Shown piece after piece: positions 25,548 through 33,729 of a stretch of DNA of 64,000 bases. Below the pieces are notes generated by a model that was not told the origin of the DNA, made no database searches, and saw only the letters and a program-made list of their open reading frames with translations. The stretch is taken from NCBI GenBank assembly GCA_001698425.1, contig MBRE01000041.1, positions 41,701-105,700 of the forward strand, written 5' to 3'. Made by a program: the position numbers and the translations under genes. Numbering within the stretch: position 1 is the first letter of the stretch; each line of letters opens with the position of its first letter. This DNA comes from Oscillatoriales cyanobacterium USR001. GTDB taxonomy: Bacteria > Cyanobacteriota > Cyanobacteriia > Cyanobacteriales > Microcoleaceae.

Positions 25548-27806
25548 ATGACAACTTCAGAATTAAACCGTCAACGCTTAAAACTTCGCCGTTTTCTGCA
25601 AATTTTTCGTTTACCAGTCGCAACTTTAGTTGTAGTTGCGATCGCTACCTTTACGATGGCGATCGCCGCCGCCTGGTTTGCTGGTGAAGCGACTATCACC
25701 CAGATTTTTGCACATATTCACATCTGGCAAGAAACCCCTCCTACGTGGGTACAAGTACCAAATACTACACCTAAGTATTTGTTAATACCTACTGTAACAT
25801 TAGTAATAATTGCTTTAGCAGTAATCCGTATTTCTCCCGAACCCAAAAAGTGGTCGCGAGCGATCGTAGTCGGGATTATGCTTGCCTTAACTATTCGTTA
25901 TGTTTTGTGGCGATCGCTTGCCACACTTAACTTAGACGATCCCCTCAACGGAATCTTAAGTTTAGGGTTATTTCTCCTAGAAATGTTGATGATTTTTATC
26001 AGCACTATTCAACTATATTTAATGCTGAGAATGAAAGATCGTCGTCGAGAAACGAACATCATGGCTCACGCTGTTGAAAGCCAAACTTTTACCCCATCAG
26101 TAGATGTTTTAATCCCCACTTATAACGAGCCAGAATTCATTTTGCGACGGACAATTATCGGCTGTCAAGCCTTAGATTATCCTCACAAAAAAATTTATCT
26201 CCTAGATGACACAAGGCGGCCAGAAATCAAAGCCTTAGCTCAAGAATTAGGATGCGAATACATGACTAGGCCTAATAATCTTTATGCAAAAGCAGGCAAC
26301 CTTAATTATGCGATCGCCAAAACTAAAGGAGAATTAATCGTAGTTTTTGATGCTGATTTCATTCCTACTAAAAACTTTTTGAACAGAACATTAGGATTTT
26401 TTCAAAATCAAAAAGTTGCCCTCGTTCAAACTCCCCAAAGCTTTTACAACTCCGATCCTATTGCCAGAAATTTAGGTTTAGAAAATGTCCTCACCCCAGA
26501 CGAAGAAGTATTTTATCGGCAAATTGAAATAATTAAAGATGGTGCTGAAAGCGTTGTCTGTTGCGGCACATCTTTTGTAGTCAGACGTAGCGCCTTAGAA
26601 GCTGTAGGAGGATTCGTCACAGACTCAATTAGTGAAGACTATTTTACAGGGATCCGCTTATCAGCAAAAGGCTATAGCTTGATTTATTTAGATGAAAAAT
26701 TAAGTGCTGGTTTAGCCGCTGAAAATATAGGGGCTCATCTCACCCAAAGATTGCGCTGGGCGCGGGGTACTTTACAAGGATTTTTCATTGATTCCAATCC
26801 TTTAACAATTAAAGGACTTAAATTTATCCAAAGGTTAGCTCACCTAGAAGGATTGCTAAATTGGTTTGACAGTTTAACGCGAGTTATCTTCCTGACAATA
26901 CCATTAGTCAATTCATTTTTAGGGACGATTCCTTTTCGGGCAACTGGCTCAGAATTGCTGTACTTTTTCCTCCCTTACTGTCTGTTCAAAATAATTGTTT
27001 TCTCGTGGCTAAATCGGCGATCGCGTTCGGCTTTGCTATCGGATGTTTACTCGTTTGTGTTGTGTATTCCTCTGGCATTTACGGTAATTCAAGTAATGTT
27101 AAATCCTTTTAACAAAGGCTTTAAAGTAACGCCCAAAGGAATATCCAGCGATCGCTTTCGTTTTAACTGGGGTTTAGCATTACCCTACGTTGTTTTATTT
27201 GTATTGACTGCGATCGGTTTATGGCATAATTTAAGCATTGACTTAAATAGCGAATTGAATCCTACTCTGTCAAAAGGTATCCGTTTAAACTGGATTTGGG
27301 GTACTTACAACTTAATCATGTTAGGCATAGCCATCTTAGTTTTAGTAGATGTTCCTAAGCCAGATATTTATGACTGGTTTCAATTGCAGCGAGTAGTAAA
27401 GTTAAAGATTGGCAACCGAATTTTTTGGGGAATAACTACCTTAATTTCTGAAGTAGGCGCTGAAGTTTCTCTCACACAGAGTTTATCACCGATCGATCCA
27501 TTAACCATAGATTATTCCTCCGTAGAAATAGAAATTATGCAGGATAATTTAGAATTACCAGGGCAAATTATTCGCACTAATTTTAATGGCAATTTTCCCA
27601 CTTTGCGGATAGCTTTCGATCGACTTACTATCCCTCAACATCGAAGTTTAGTAGAAATGCTATTTTGTCGTCCTGGTCAGTGGAAATGCCATGAAACACC
27701 CGGAGAATTGCCATCTCTTTTACTTTTGTTTAAAATTTTGCTTAAGCCTCGATTTATATTCGATCGCAACAGAGAAGTGAAAGCAATGGCAATTTCTCAA
27801 GTCTAA
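25548..27806 (+). CDS. cellulose synthase-like glycosyltransferase (BcsA type, GT2)
   Basis: A 752-residue integral membrane glycosyltransferase. Two to four N-terminal helices lead to a cytosolic GT-A domain with VDVLIPTYNEP, LLDDTRRPEI, the DxD-type motif VVFDADF, the catalytic-base region TDSISEDYFTG and the processive-enzyme signature QRLRWARG. At least four helices and a C-terminal domain at the PilZ position follow; I cannot see the RxxxR motif of c-di-GMP binders. It most likely polymerises UDP-glucose to cellulose or a related glycan. No bcsB or cellulase gene adjoins it. I chose the ATG at 25548 over a TTG at 25470 because the latter adds 26 residues without family character. Confidence 0.85.
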   Translation: MTTSELNRQRLKLRRFLQIFRLPVATLVVVAIATFTMAIAAAWFAGEATITQIFAHIHIWQETPPTWVQVPNTTPKYLLIPTVTLVIIALAVIRISPEPKKWSRAIVVGIMLALTIRYVLWRSLATLNLDDPLNGILSLGLFLLEMLMIFISTIQLYLMLRMKDRRRETNIMAHAVESQTFTPSVDVLIPTYNEPEFILRRTIIGCQALDYPHKKIYLLDDTRRPEIKALAQELGCEYMTRPNNLYAKAGNLNYAIAKTKGELIVVFDADFIPTKNFLNRTLGFFQNQKVALVQTPQSFYNSDPIARNLGLENVLTPDEEVFYRQIEIIKDGAESVVCCGTSFVVRRSALEAVGGFVTDSISEDYFTGIRLSAKGYSLIYLDEKLSAGLAAENIGAHLTQRLRWARGTLQGFFIDSNPLTIKGLKFIQRLAHLEGLLNWFDSLTRVIFLTIPLVNSFLGTIPFRATGSELLYFFLPYCLFKIIVFSWLNRRSRSALLSDVYSFVLCIPLAFTVIQVMLNPFNKGFKVTPKGISSDRFRFNWGLALPYVVLFVLTAIGLWHNLSIDLNSELNPTLSKGIRLNWIWGTYNLIMLGIAILVLVDVPKPDIYDWFQLQRVVKLKIGNRIFWGITTLISEVGAEVSLTQSLSPIDPLTIDYSSVEIEIMQDNLELPGQIIRTNFNGNFPTLRIAFDRLTIPQHRSLVEMLFCRPGQWKCHETPGELPSLLLLFKILLKPRFIFDRNREVKAMAISQV

Positions 27807-27823
27807 GAAGAAGGAAGAAAACT

Positions 27824-27927
27824 TAGGAATAGAAATTAAATAATTAGCTAGTTTGTAGTAAGCGCCAAGCGCGCTCTTTGCGCTTAGTACAAACCAAATC
27901 ATCAAGTTATTTAATTTTCATTCCTTA
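27824..27927. repeat. AGGAAT palindromic element copy A
   Basis: Inverted ends AGGAATAGAAATTAAATAATT and AGTTATTTAATTTTCATTCCT flank an inner palindrome built on AAGCGC and GCGCTT. Closely related elements lie at 31313-31401 and 33191-33270. It sits between the convergent glycosyltransferase and phosphodiester-glycosidase genes, overlapping neither. Confidence 0.75.
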
Positions 27928-27931
27928 GATT

Positions 27932-29107
27932 TTATCTAGGATAAGAAGGGCGATCGCCCTTCTGAAAAGCTTGCCAAGAAGCCTTAACTTCCGTCGGCGC
28001 AGGATAATTCTTATCATAAACCACAATCACATTAGTTAAATTCCTTCCCGGCGGAATCAAAATTTGCCCATTGTGAGCCAAAGCAGTAGAAGCACCCCCA
28101 TCTAAATTCATCGCTTCATAACACCCAATTTCCTTCATAACTTCTGCTTCTTCTATCAAAGAAAGGCTAGTTAAAAAAGTAACCAAATATAGCTCTTTTC
28201 CACTAGCTGGAAACCCGATCGCAGTCCTCGCTCCCACATTCAAAACATGAGGATCGGTAAATCCTTCTAACTTCGGAGCCAACCAAATTTTCCCCTGTTT
28301 TAACAGTCTCGGTCCGCAAGTAATAGAAAACCAATGCTGATTCCATTCCGGTTTACCTTCCGCTCGCATTGTAATCATTTCCGGTTTATTTCCCGCACGC
28401 AAACCCAAAGTTGTACCATAATTTTCCCATTGGCTGTACTTGACAAATTTACCCCCTGACACCATATTTCCTAATACCCATTTCTTCATATCTTTACCAA
28501 AAAAAGTACCATTTGCTACTACAGCACCTCGATAGCGATTAACCATTGTTTCAAAAGCTTCATCGCCACTAGAACTTTGAGAACTATTAGCCATTCGCGC
28601 ATTATTTGCTAAGCCAATAGTAATCATTGTCTCAGGATCGGTTAAATCTATAGTTGTTTGATATAAAGGAACCCCTGCCACGTTTTTTCTGCTTATTTGT
28701 ATAGGTTGCCCTTTTTTGGGTAATGCTACTTTTAATTTTTGAGCAGAATCACTAGAATTGGCATCAGGGTTTTTACGGATCTTTGGAATAGGAACACTTG
28801 GTAATGGTTGAGGGGTGACACTACTTTTGGGTACAACAGGAGCGCTTGGTAATGGTTGAGGATTTACACTACTTTTGGGTACAACAGGAGCATTTGGAAG
28901 TGTCTGAGGGGTTTGACCCATGTTGAAAGATGACAACCATACCTTGAAGTTTTGTGTAAATTTAACCGTTCGATCGAGTAAATTTGAACGATTTTGAGCA
29001 ACCGATAAAAATATACTTAATTCTCTAGCAATTAAGATTCCTATTAAAAATAAAAAAGTACGCCGCAGAATTTTACCATTACTACTTGGTTGACGTGGAT
29101 TAGACAT
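27932..29107 (-). CDS. phosphodiester glycosidase (NAGPA) family protein
   Basis: A 391-residue exported or membrane-anchored protein. An N-terminal hydrophobic helix (FLFLIGILIARELSIFL) is followed by a proline-rich linker, residues 60-110. The linker contains two near-identical copies of PLPSAPVVPKSSV and partial copies. The catalytic-type domain at about 150-385 has the NAGPA hallmarks VANGTFFGKD, ARTAIGFPASGKELYLVTF and MNLDGGASTALAHNGQIL. The family removes GlcNAc from phosphodiesters or acts on exopolysaccharide; the substrate here is unknown. Start ATG at 29107. A dense heptamer-repeat block follows upstream. Confidence 0.82.
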   Translation of the reverse strand: MSNPRQPSSNGKILRRTFLFLIGILIARELSIFLSVAQNRSNLLDRTVKFTQNFKVWLSSFNMGQTPQTLPNAPVVPKSSVNPQPLPSAPVVPKSSVTPQPLPSVPIPKIRKNPDANSSDSAQKLKVALPKKGQPIQISRKNVAGVPLYQTTIDLTDPETMITIGLANNARMANSSQSSSGDEAFETMVNRYRGAVVANGTFFGKDMKKWVLGNMVSGGKFVKYSQWENYGTTLGLRAGNKPEMITMRAEGKPEWNQHWFSITCGPRLLKQGKIWLAPKLEGFTDPHVLNVGARTAIGFPASGKELYLVTFLTSLSLIEEAEVMKEIGCYEAMNLDGGASTALAHNGQILIPPGRNLTNVIVVYDKNYPAPTEVKASWQAFQKGDRPSYPR

Positions 29108-29117
29108 ATTAAAAATT

Positions 29118-29304
29118 GGTAATGGGTAATGGGTAATGGGTAATGGGTAATGGGTAATGGGTAATGGGTAATGGGTAATTGGTAATTGGTTAACACCACC
29201 AAAATTTCTACCGTTAACAGTTAACCATTAACAAATAACAGTTAACCGTTAACCGTTAACAAATAACAAATAACAGTTAACAGTTAACCGTTAACAAATA
29301 ACCA
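29118..29304. repeat. heptameric tandem repeat block (GGTAATG)n then (NNNTAAC)n
   Basis: About ten copies of GGTAATG run from 29118 to 29190. A second array of 7-bp units of the kind AGTTAAC, CGTTAAC, AAATAAC and CATTAAC extends to the stop of the cyclophilin gene. The whole intergenic space upstream of the phosphodiester-glycosidase gene is therefore repeat, and any promoter must be embedded in it or lie very close to the start codon. Confidence 0.85.
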
Positions 29305-30648
29305 TTAACCAATCCTCAAAGCTGCATCTCCAGGTGGTAAGCTATCTGGAACCGAGACATTAGTCCCATCAACAGCAAAAATTGAACTTTGAACAACTCC
29401 AGTAGTAACATTTTTAACAATCCCCAAAGTGCTACCAGCCAATTGAATTAAAGTATCGCTACCAGACTGGCTAAAAGTTATGCTTGATAAACTTCCCGTC
29501 ACCCCAATGCGATCGCCTTCTCCCCCATTAAAATCCAAAATTACATCTGATGCTCCATCCGCAGTTGTACCCTGACCTACAATTAGGATAAAACTATCCA
29601 TACCACCTCCACCAGTAAGACTATCCCCACCTAAATCACCAATCAAAATATCATTACCATCACCACCAATTAAAACATCATTACCTCTTCCTCCCCGGAG
29701 AAAATCATTACCAGCACCGCCATCTAAACTATCATTGCCTTGATTTCCACTCAGAATATCATTACCCACACCACCAGAAAGCGAATCATCCTCTTTTCCA
29801 CCTCGGAGATAATCATCACCAGCCTCACCGCTGAGAGTATCATTACCTTGATTGCCATTAATTACATCAGCAATACTTGATCCAGTTACTAAGTCATTTC
29901 CCGCGCCAGCTTGGATACCGCTAGTATTCTGTTGAGAGTCTTGCGTAGTCAACTGAAAAGTATCAGCACCATCAGATAATCTGGAAAATCTTAAAGGCAA
30001 ATTCGAGAGACTAACCTTATTAATGAAACTGTTAAGCAAAATATTATCCTTAATAATTGTCGAGACTCGACTAGGGATAATTCCTTGCACAACTTTAGCC
30101 GTAGAAATGCGATCGCCTTGCTGAATTAGATCGATAATATCTAACCCTTGCGTCACCTTCCCAAATACCGCATAACTACCATCCAAAGATGGCAAATCCG
30201 CTAAAGCAAAATAGAATTGCGAAGATGCAGAATTAAGCGCCGTAGAACGAGCCATCGCCACCGCACCGCGAGTGTGAGATAATTGAGTCGGTGGTGTAAC
30301 AGTCTGGTTGTAAATAGGTTGCGTCGCTCCTTGAGCCTTAATTTCTAAGGGAATTAAACGCGCTTGTTTAGTATCTGGATCGATAAAACTTCCGCCTCCT
30401 AATTGACTGGCAGGAATGGTAACATTTCTACTTTGGGGATCTCCACCTTGAACCACAAAAGGATCGGGTTCCCGAATTACTCGATGAAACATTACCCCTT
30501 CATAAATACCTCTTTCCACCAAGTCAACAAAATTACCAGCAGTAGTTGGTGCATCTGTCCCGTTGACTTCGATCACTATTGGCTGGTTGTTGACCATCAA
30601 TACTACTAAAGCTTTCCCTTGTAAAGGCTGTGCGTCACTCATTTGCAA
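29305..30648 (-). CDS. cyclophilin-type peptidyl-prolyl isomerase fused to RTX repeats
   Basis: A 447-residue fusion. Residues 1-210 form a cyclophilin domain ([58 protein letters not shown]). Residues about 240-350 contain RTX calcium-binding nonapeptides ([20 protein letters not shown] and similar, about a dozen). A C-terminal beta-rich segment of the RTX type follows. There is no Sec signal; RTX proteins leave by a type I secretion system using a C-terminal signal. This suggests an extracellular prolyl isomerase. Start ATG at 30648. Domain boundaries are clear; secretion is inferred. Confidence 0.9.
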   Translation of the reverse strand: MQMSDAQPLQGKALVVLMVNNQPIVIEVNGTDAPTTAGNFVDLVERGIYEGVMFHRVIREPDPFVVQGGDPQSRNVTIPASQLGGGSFIDPDTKQARLIPLEIKAQGATQPIYNQTVTPPTQLSHTRGAVAMARSTALNSASSQFYFALADLPSLDGSYAVFGKVTQGLDIIDLIQQGDRISTAKVVQGIIPSRVSTIIKDNILLNSFINKVSLSNLPLRFSRLSDGADTFQLTTQDSQQNTSGIQAGAGNDLVTGSSIADVINGNQGNDTLSGEAGDDYLRGGKEDDSLSGGVGNDILSGNQGNDSLDGGAGNDFLRGGRGNDVLIGGDGNDILIGDLGGDSLTGGGGMDSFILIVGQGTTADGASDVILDFNGGEGDRIGVTGSLSSITFSQSGSDTLIQLAGSTLGIVKNVTTGVVQSSIFAVDGTNVSVPDSLPPGDAALRIG

Positions 30649-30733
30649 ATTTCTCCTTGATTTTACCTATTACCTACCTAATTTAATCAGATTACTGTAA
30701 ACTTGTATTAAGTAGATTTCTTATTTACCACTT

Positions 30734-31285
30734 ATGACCTCAAGACGCAACTTTCTCAGCATTTTATTTGCCATTTGTCTAGCCTTTCTCAGCTTCAATT
30801 TTGCGCCTCCGGCACTTGCGGCTGATAACACTCTACCGGCACTTAATCAACCGGCTCCTGAGTTTACTTTACCCACCAACAGTGGAGATGGAACGGTATC
30901 TCTTTCTGATTATCGAGGTCAGTGGGTAGTTGTCTATTTCTATCCTAAAGATTTTACTCGCGGCTGCACTTTGGAGGCGCGGAAGTTTCAGCAAGACTTA
31001 GAGAAATATCAAGCTAAGAATACTCAAATTTTGGGCATTAGCGCTGATGATGTTGATTCTCATGCCGATTTCTGCGACTCTGAAGGTTTGAAGTTTCCCC
31101 TATTAGCTGATACTGATGGTGCTGTCAGTAAGGCTTATGGTTCTTGGTTGGGTGATTTTTCGGCACGTCAGAGTTATATTGTCGATCCAGATGGCATTCT
31201 GCGGGAGATTTTTGTAGAAGTTCAGCCCGCAATTCACTCTGAAGAAGTTTTAGCCAAACTTGATGAGTTGCAATCTTCAGTTTAA
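30734..31285 (+). CDS. exported peroxiredoxin, BCP/PrxQ type
   Basis: A 183-residue thiol peroxidase. The N-terminus has a twin-arginine-like motif (TSRRNFLSI), a hydrophobic core and the cleavage site PALA-AD near residue 30, so it should be exported to the periplasm or thylakoid lumen. The peroxidatic cysteine is in FTRGCTLEARKF. The usual PrxQ partner cysteine five residues on is replaced by arginine; another cysteine is present in DFCDSEGL, so it may be a 1-Cys or atypical 2-Cys enzyme. The gene is divergent from the cyclophilin gene with 85 bp between. Confidence 0.88.
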   Translation: MTSRRNFLSILFAICLAFLSFNFAPPALAADNTLPALNQPAPEFTLPTNSGDGTVSLSDYRGQWVVVYFYPKDFTRGCTLEARKFQQDLEKYQAKNTQILGISADDVDSHADFCDSEGLKFPLLADTDGAVSKAYGSWLGDFSARQSYIVDPDGILREIFVEVQPAIHSEEVLAKLDELQSSV

Positions 31286-31312
31286 AAGTCTTTTTAGTCC
31301 TCTGAAGAGGAC

Positions 31313-31401
31313 TTAGGAATAGAAATTAAATAATTTGCTTGTTTGTAGTAAGCGCAAAGAGCGCTAAAGCGCTTACTACGAACCAAATTTTTTATTCCTT
31401 A
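31313..31401. repeat. AGGAAT palindromic element copy B
   Basis: It begins TTAGGAATAGAAATTAAATA and ends TTTTATTCCTTA. The inner GTAGTAAGCGC and GCGCTTACTAC arms pair. It is a member of the same family as 27824-27927 and 33191-33270. It is preceded by the small hairpin AGTCCTC-TGAA-GAGGACT. Confidence 0.75.
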
Positions 31402-31409
31402 ATCTTTGA

Positions 31410-31432
31410 GACAGGGGTTTTAACCCCCTGTC
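31410..31432 (+). terminator. terminator after the peroxiredoxin gene
   Basis: GACAGGGG and CCCCTGTC pair across a short loop. TATTATTTTTTTC follows on the plus strand. It lies between the convergent peroxiredoxin and NAD-binding genes. Confidence 0.6.
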
Positions 31433-31457
31433 TGACTATTATTTTTTTCTCACCTCA

Positions 31458-32333
31458 TTAAACGGCAATATTTCTCCGTATATAGCTTTCCAAAGATTCC
31501 ATTTTCATCTCAAAAATTGACTCTACGTGCTGGATTTCTTCGGGAGTGCAGAAAAATTCATTGGCGAGTAATACTCGTAATGTGCCTAATCCTTTTTGAG
31601 TTTGAGGATTTAATAAACCCAGTGTTCCCCGCAGGCTATCAAATAGAAATAGCGGTGGATTAATTAAGAATGGTTCCCGATTAAAAATGCGTCCAAAAAT
31701 AGTAGCAATGTCTTCTCTTGTGAGAATATCTGGCCCTCCTATTGGTAAGATTTTATTGCAAGCATCGGCAACATTTACGGATTCTATGGCAATTTTGGCT
31801 AAGTCGTCGGTGCTGACAACTGAGGTGCGATTTTTGGGATCGCCTATTAATAAGTAAATTCCTGTTTGGCGAAATTGTTCGGCTAATGGTATTAAGCTGG
31901 AAGCTAAACCTGCGGGTCGTAAAATAGTATATTCTAATCCGCTGTTTTGTAGATATTTTTCTACTTCTCGCTTGGCTTTAAAGGTGGTAGAATCTTCATA
32001 TCCGCGATCGACTCCCAGGACGGAAATGAAGACAAAGTGCGCTACTCCAACTTCTTTGGCACAGTCAATTAGTTCAATATTAGCGCGGTAATGTATGGCT
32101 TGAGCGTCGTTTCCAGTGCCATGCGTGCTGATAATGTATCTAACTCCTTGACAAGCTTTTTGAATGTCTTTGTCTTGCTTGAAGTCACCGATAAAAATTT
32201 CAGCGCCGCGATTTTCTAGTTCTGCATAGCTAGATGAGAGGCGAACAAAGGCTCTGGTTGCTATTTCTCTTTCTCTAAGTAAACGTACTATTCTGCGACC
32301 TAATGCGCCTGTGGCTCCGGTAATTAAAAACAT
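31458..32333 (-). CDS. NmrA/Ycf39-like atypical SDR
   Basis: A 291-residue NAD(P)-binding protein. It starts MFLITGATGALGRRIVRLL, with the TGATGxxG nucleotide-binding loop of atypical SDRs, followed by FISVLGVD and YTILRPAGL as in the NmrA/Ycf39 group. These proteins often act as chaperone-like or regulatory NAD(P) sensors rather than as enzymes; Ycf39 relatives assist photosystem II assembly. The exact paralog is not certain. Start ATG at 32333. The exonuclease gene lies 27 bp upstream on the same strand, suggesting an operon. Confidence 0.82.
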   Translation of the reverse strand: MFLITGATGALGRRIVRLLREREIATRAFVRLSSSYAELENRGAEIFIGDFKQDKDIQKACQGVRYIISTHGTGNDAQAIHYRANIELIDCAKEVGVAHFVFISVLGVDRGYEDSTTFKAKREVEKYLQNSGLEYTILRPAGLASSLIPLAEQFRQTGIYLLIGDPKNRTSVVSTDDLAKIAIESVNVADACNKILPIGGPDILTREDIATIFGRIFNREPFLINPPLFLFDSLRGTLGLLNPQTQKGLGTLRVLLANEFFCTPEEIQHVESIFEMKMESLESYIRRNIAV

Positions 32334-32360
32334 GATTATTTAGCTATAATTTGTGAGTGG

Positions 32361-33170
32361 TTACAAATCTTTATAACTCATATTTCCAATTTCGACAATG
32401 ACGGGGGCGTGATCGCTGGGTTTGGGTAAGCTTCGAGGGGTTTTATCTATTATGCAGCTGGTGGCGCGATCGCTCAGACTCAGGCTAAGATAATGATGAT
32501 CTATGCGCCATCCTCTGTTTTGGGGGAAACCACCGCTGCGATAGTCCCACCAGCTAAAATAACCGCTTTCTAAGGTGAATTTGCGGAAGGCATCGTTGAA
32601 GCCTAATTCGACGATCGCTTGTAATGCTTCCCTTTCGGCTGGGGAGGCCATGATTTGATTTTTAAAGGCTTTGGGGTTGTAAATGTCGCGATCGTCGGGA
32701 GCAATATTAAAGTCGCCGCAAACGCATAAATTAGGAGATTTGTCAATGATAATTTTGAGATATTCTTGGAGCAATTTCAGCCAATTTAGTTTGTAATTAT
32801 ATTTCTCGCTGTCTACTTCTGCACCGTTGGGAACGTAAATGTTGATAATCTGAATATCGCCAATGATACCTGTAATTAAACGTTTTTGTTCGTCAAATTC
32901 TCCAACGGTTTCGGCTCCGAGAATGGGGGTAAATCCGATGTTAATATCAGTCATGGGTAAGCGACTGAAAATGGCGACACCGTTGTAGGATTTTTGACCG
33001 GAAATGTAACAATTATAGCCGATATCGAGAAAGGGTTGTTGGGGAAAATCTCGATCGATGACTTTGGTTTCTTGTAAGCATAAAACATCTACGGGATTGG
33101 CTTGTAACCAGGCGATCGCGCGATCGAGACGGCTGCGAATTGAGTTGACATTCCAGGTGGCAATTTTCAT
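32361..33170 (-). CDS. xthA: exodeoxyribonuclease III
   Basis: A 269-residue class II AP endonuclease / 3'-5' exonuclease for base-excision repair. Family motifs are all present: MKIATWNVNSIRSR, LCLQETKV (catalytic glutamate), GVAIFSR, NIYVPNG, CGDFNIAP, WWDYR, RIDHHYLS and the terminal catalytic KPSDHAPV. The length matches the family. Start ATG at 33170. It is probably co-transcribed with the downstream NmrA-like gene. Confidence 0.95.
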   Translation of the reverse strand: MKIATWNVNSIRSRLDRAIAWLQANPVDVLCLQETKVIDRDFPQQPFLDIGYNCYISGQKSYNGVAIFSRLPMTDINIGFTPILGAETVGEFDEQKRLITGIIGDIQIINIYVPNGAEVDSEKYNYKLNWLKLLQEYLKIIIDKSPNLCVCGDFNIAPDDRDIYNPKAFKNQIMASPAEREALQAIVELGFNDAFRKFTLESGYFSWWDYRSGGFPQNRGWRIDHHYLSLSLSDRATSCIIDKTPRSLPKPSDHAPVIVEIGNMSYKDL

Positions 33171-33190
33171 TTTTAGTAATTGGTGATTGT

Positions 33191-33270
33191 TAAGGAATGA
33201 AAATTAAATAACTTGATGATTTCGAGCGCTAAAGCGCTCACTACAAACTAATTATTTAATTTCTATTCCT
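33191..33270. repeat. AGGAAT palindromic element copy C
   Basis: TAAGGAATGAAAATTAAATAA at the left and ATTATTTAATTTCTATTCCT at the right are inverted. The centre carries GAGCGCTAAAGCGCTC. It is related to the copies at 27824 and 31313. Confidence 0.75.
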
Positions 33271-33547
33271 ATTTATATATTGACAAATTGCTCATTTTAT
33301 GATTTTGCTTTTATTTAAAGTTTTTGTAATGAGGGGTAAAACCCCCAGATAATTTGCTAAGATAGATGCACATTAATGAAACGGGGCTGCGTATCCGTCG
33401 ATTGACGCTTTGAGAAGTTTAACAGGTTTCAACTTTAAGTTGAGAGTAAATAATCATCTACCTTTAGGTAGGTATTATACTCTAATGCCAAGCACAAAAT
33501 TGTTTTTTTATCTCCCGATCTCGACATCCCTGACTTGCCTATTCTAA

Positions 33548-33709
33548 TTAATCTGCTAGATTTGCAGACTCAGCCAATAATTCTAAAAAACTGCAATCTT
33601 TATTATCTGGTGGTTGGGCAGCCTCTGGAGTTACGCGGATTAACTTCTCTTTGAGGACTTCGGCTGGGTAATCGTTCGATCGCAATAAAAAATCCAAGCT
33701 AATACACAA
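33548..33709 (-). pseudogene. possible C-terminal gene remnant upstream of the giant gene
   Basis: On the minus strand a frame of 53 codons ends in TAA at 33548. It has protein-like composition (LLRSNDYPAEVLKEKLIRV, then KDCSFLELLAESANLAD) but no ATG and a stop just upstream at its left edge in this frame. I do not recognise the family. It may be the tail of a gene lost when the giant gene region was rearranged, or a short gene starting at a TTG. The rest of the 559-bp gap (33271-33547) shows the inverted repeat CTACCTTTAGGTAGG and no gene. Confidence 0.35.
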
Positions 33710-33729
33710 AAAAAATTAGGTGATCTACC

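Noticed and set aside
29118-29304. Origin of replication (DnaA box array)
   Set aside because: The units are TAAC heptamers rather than TTATCCACA boxes, and no replication genes adjoin.
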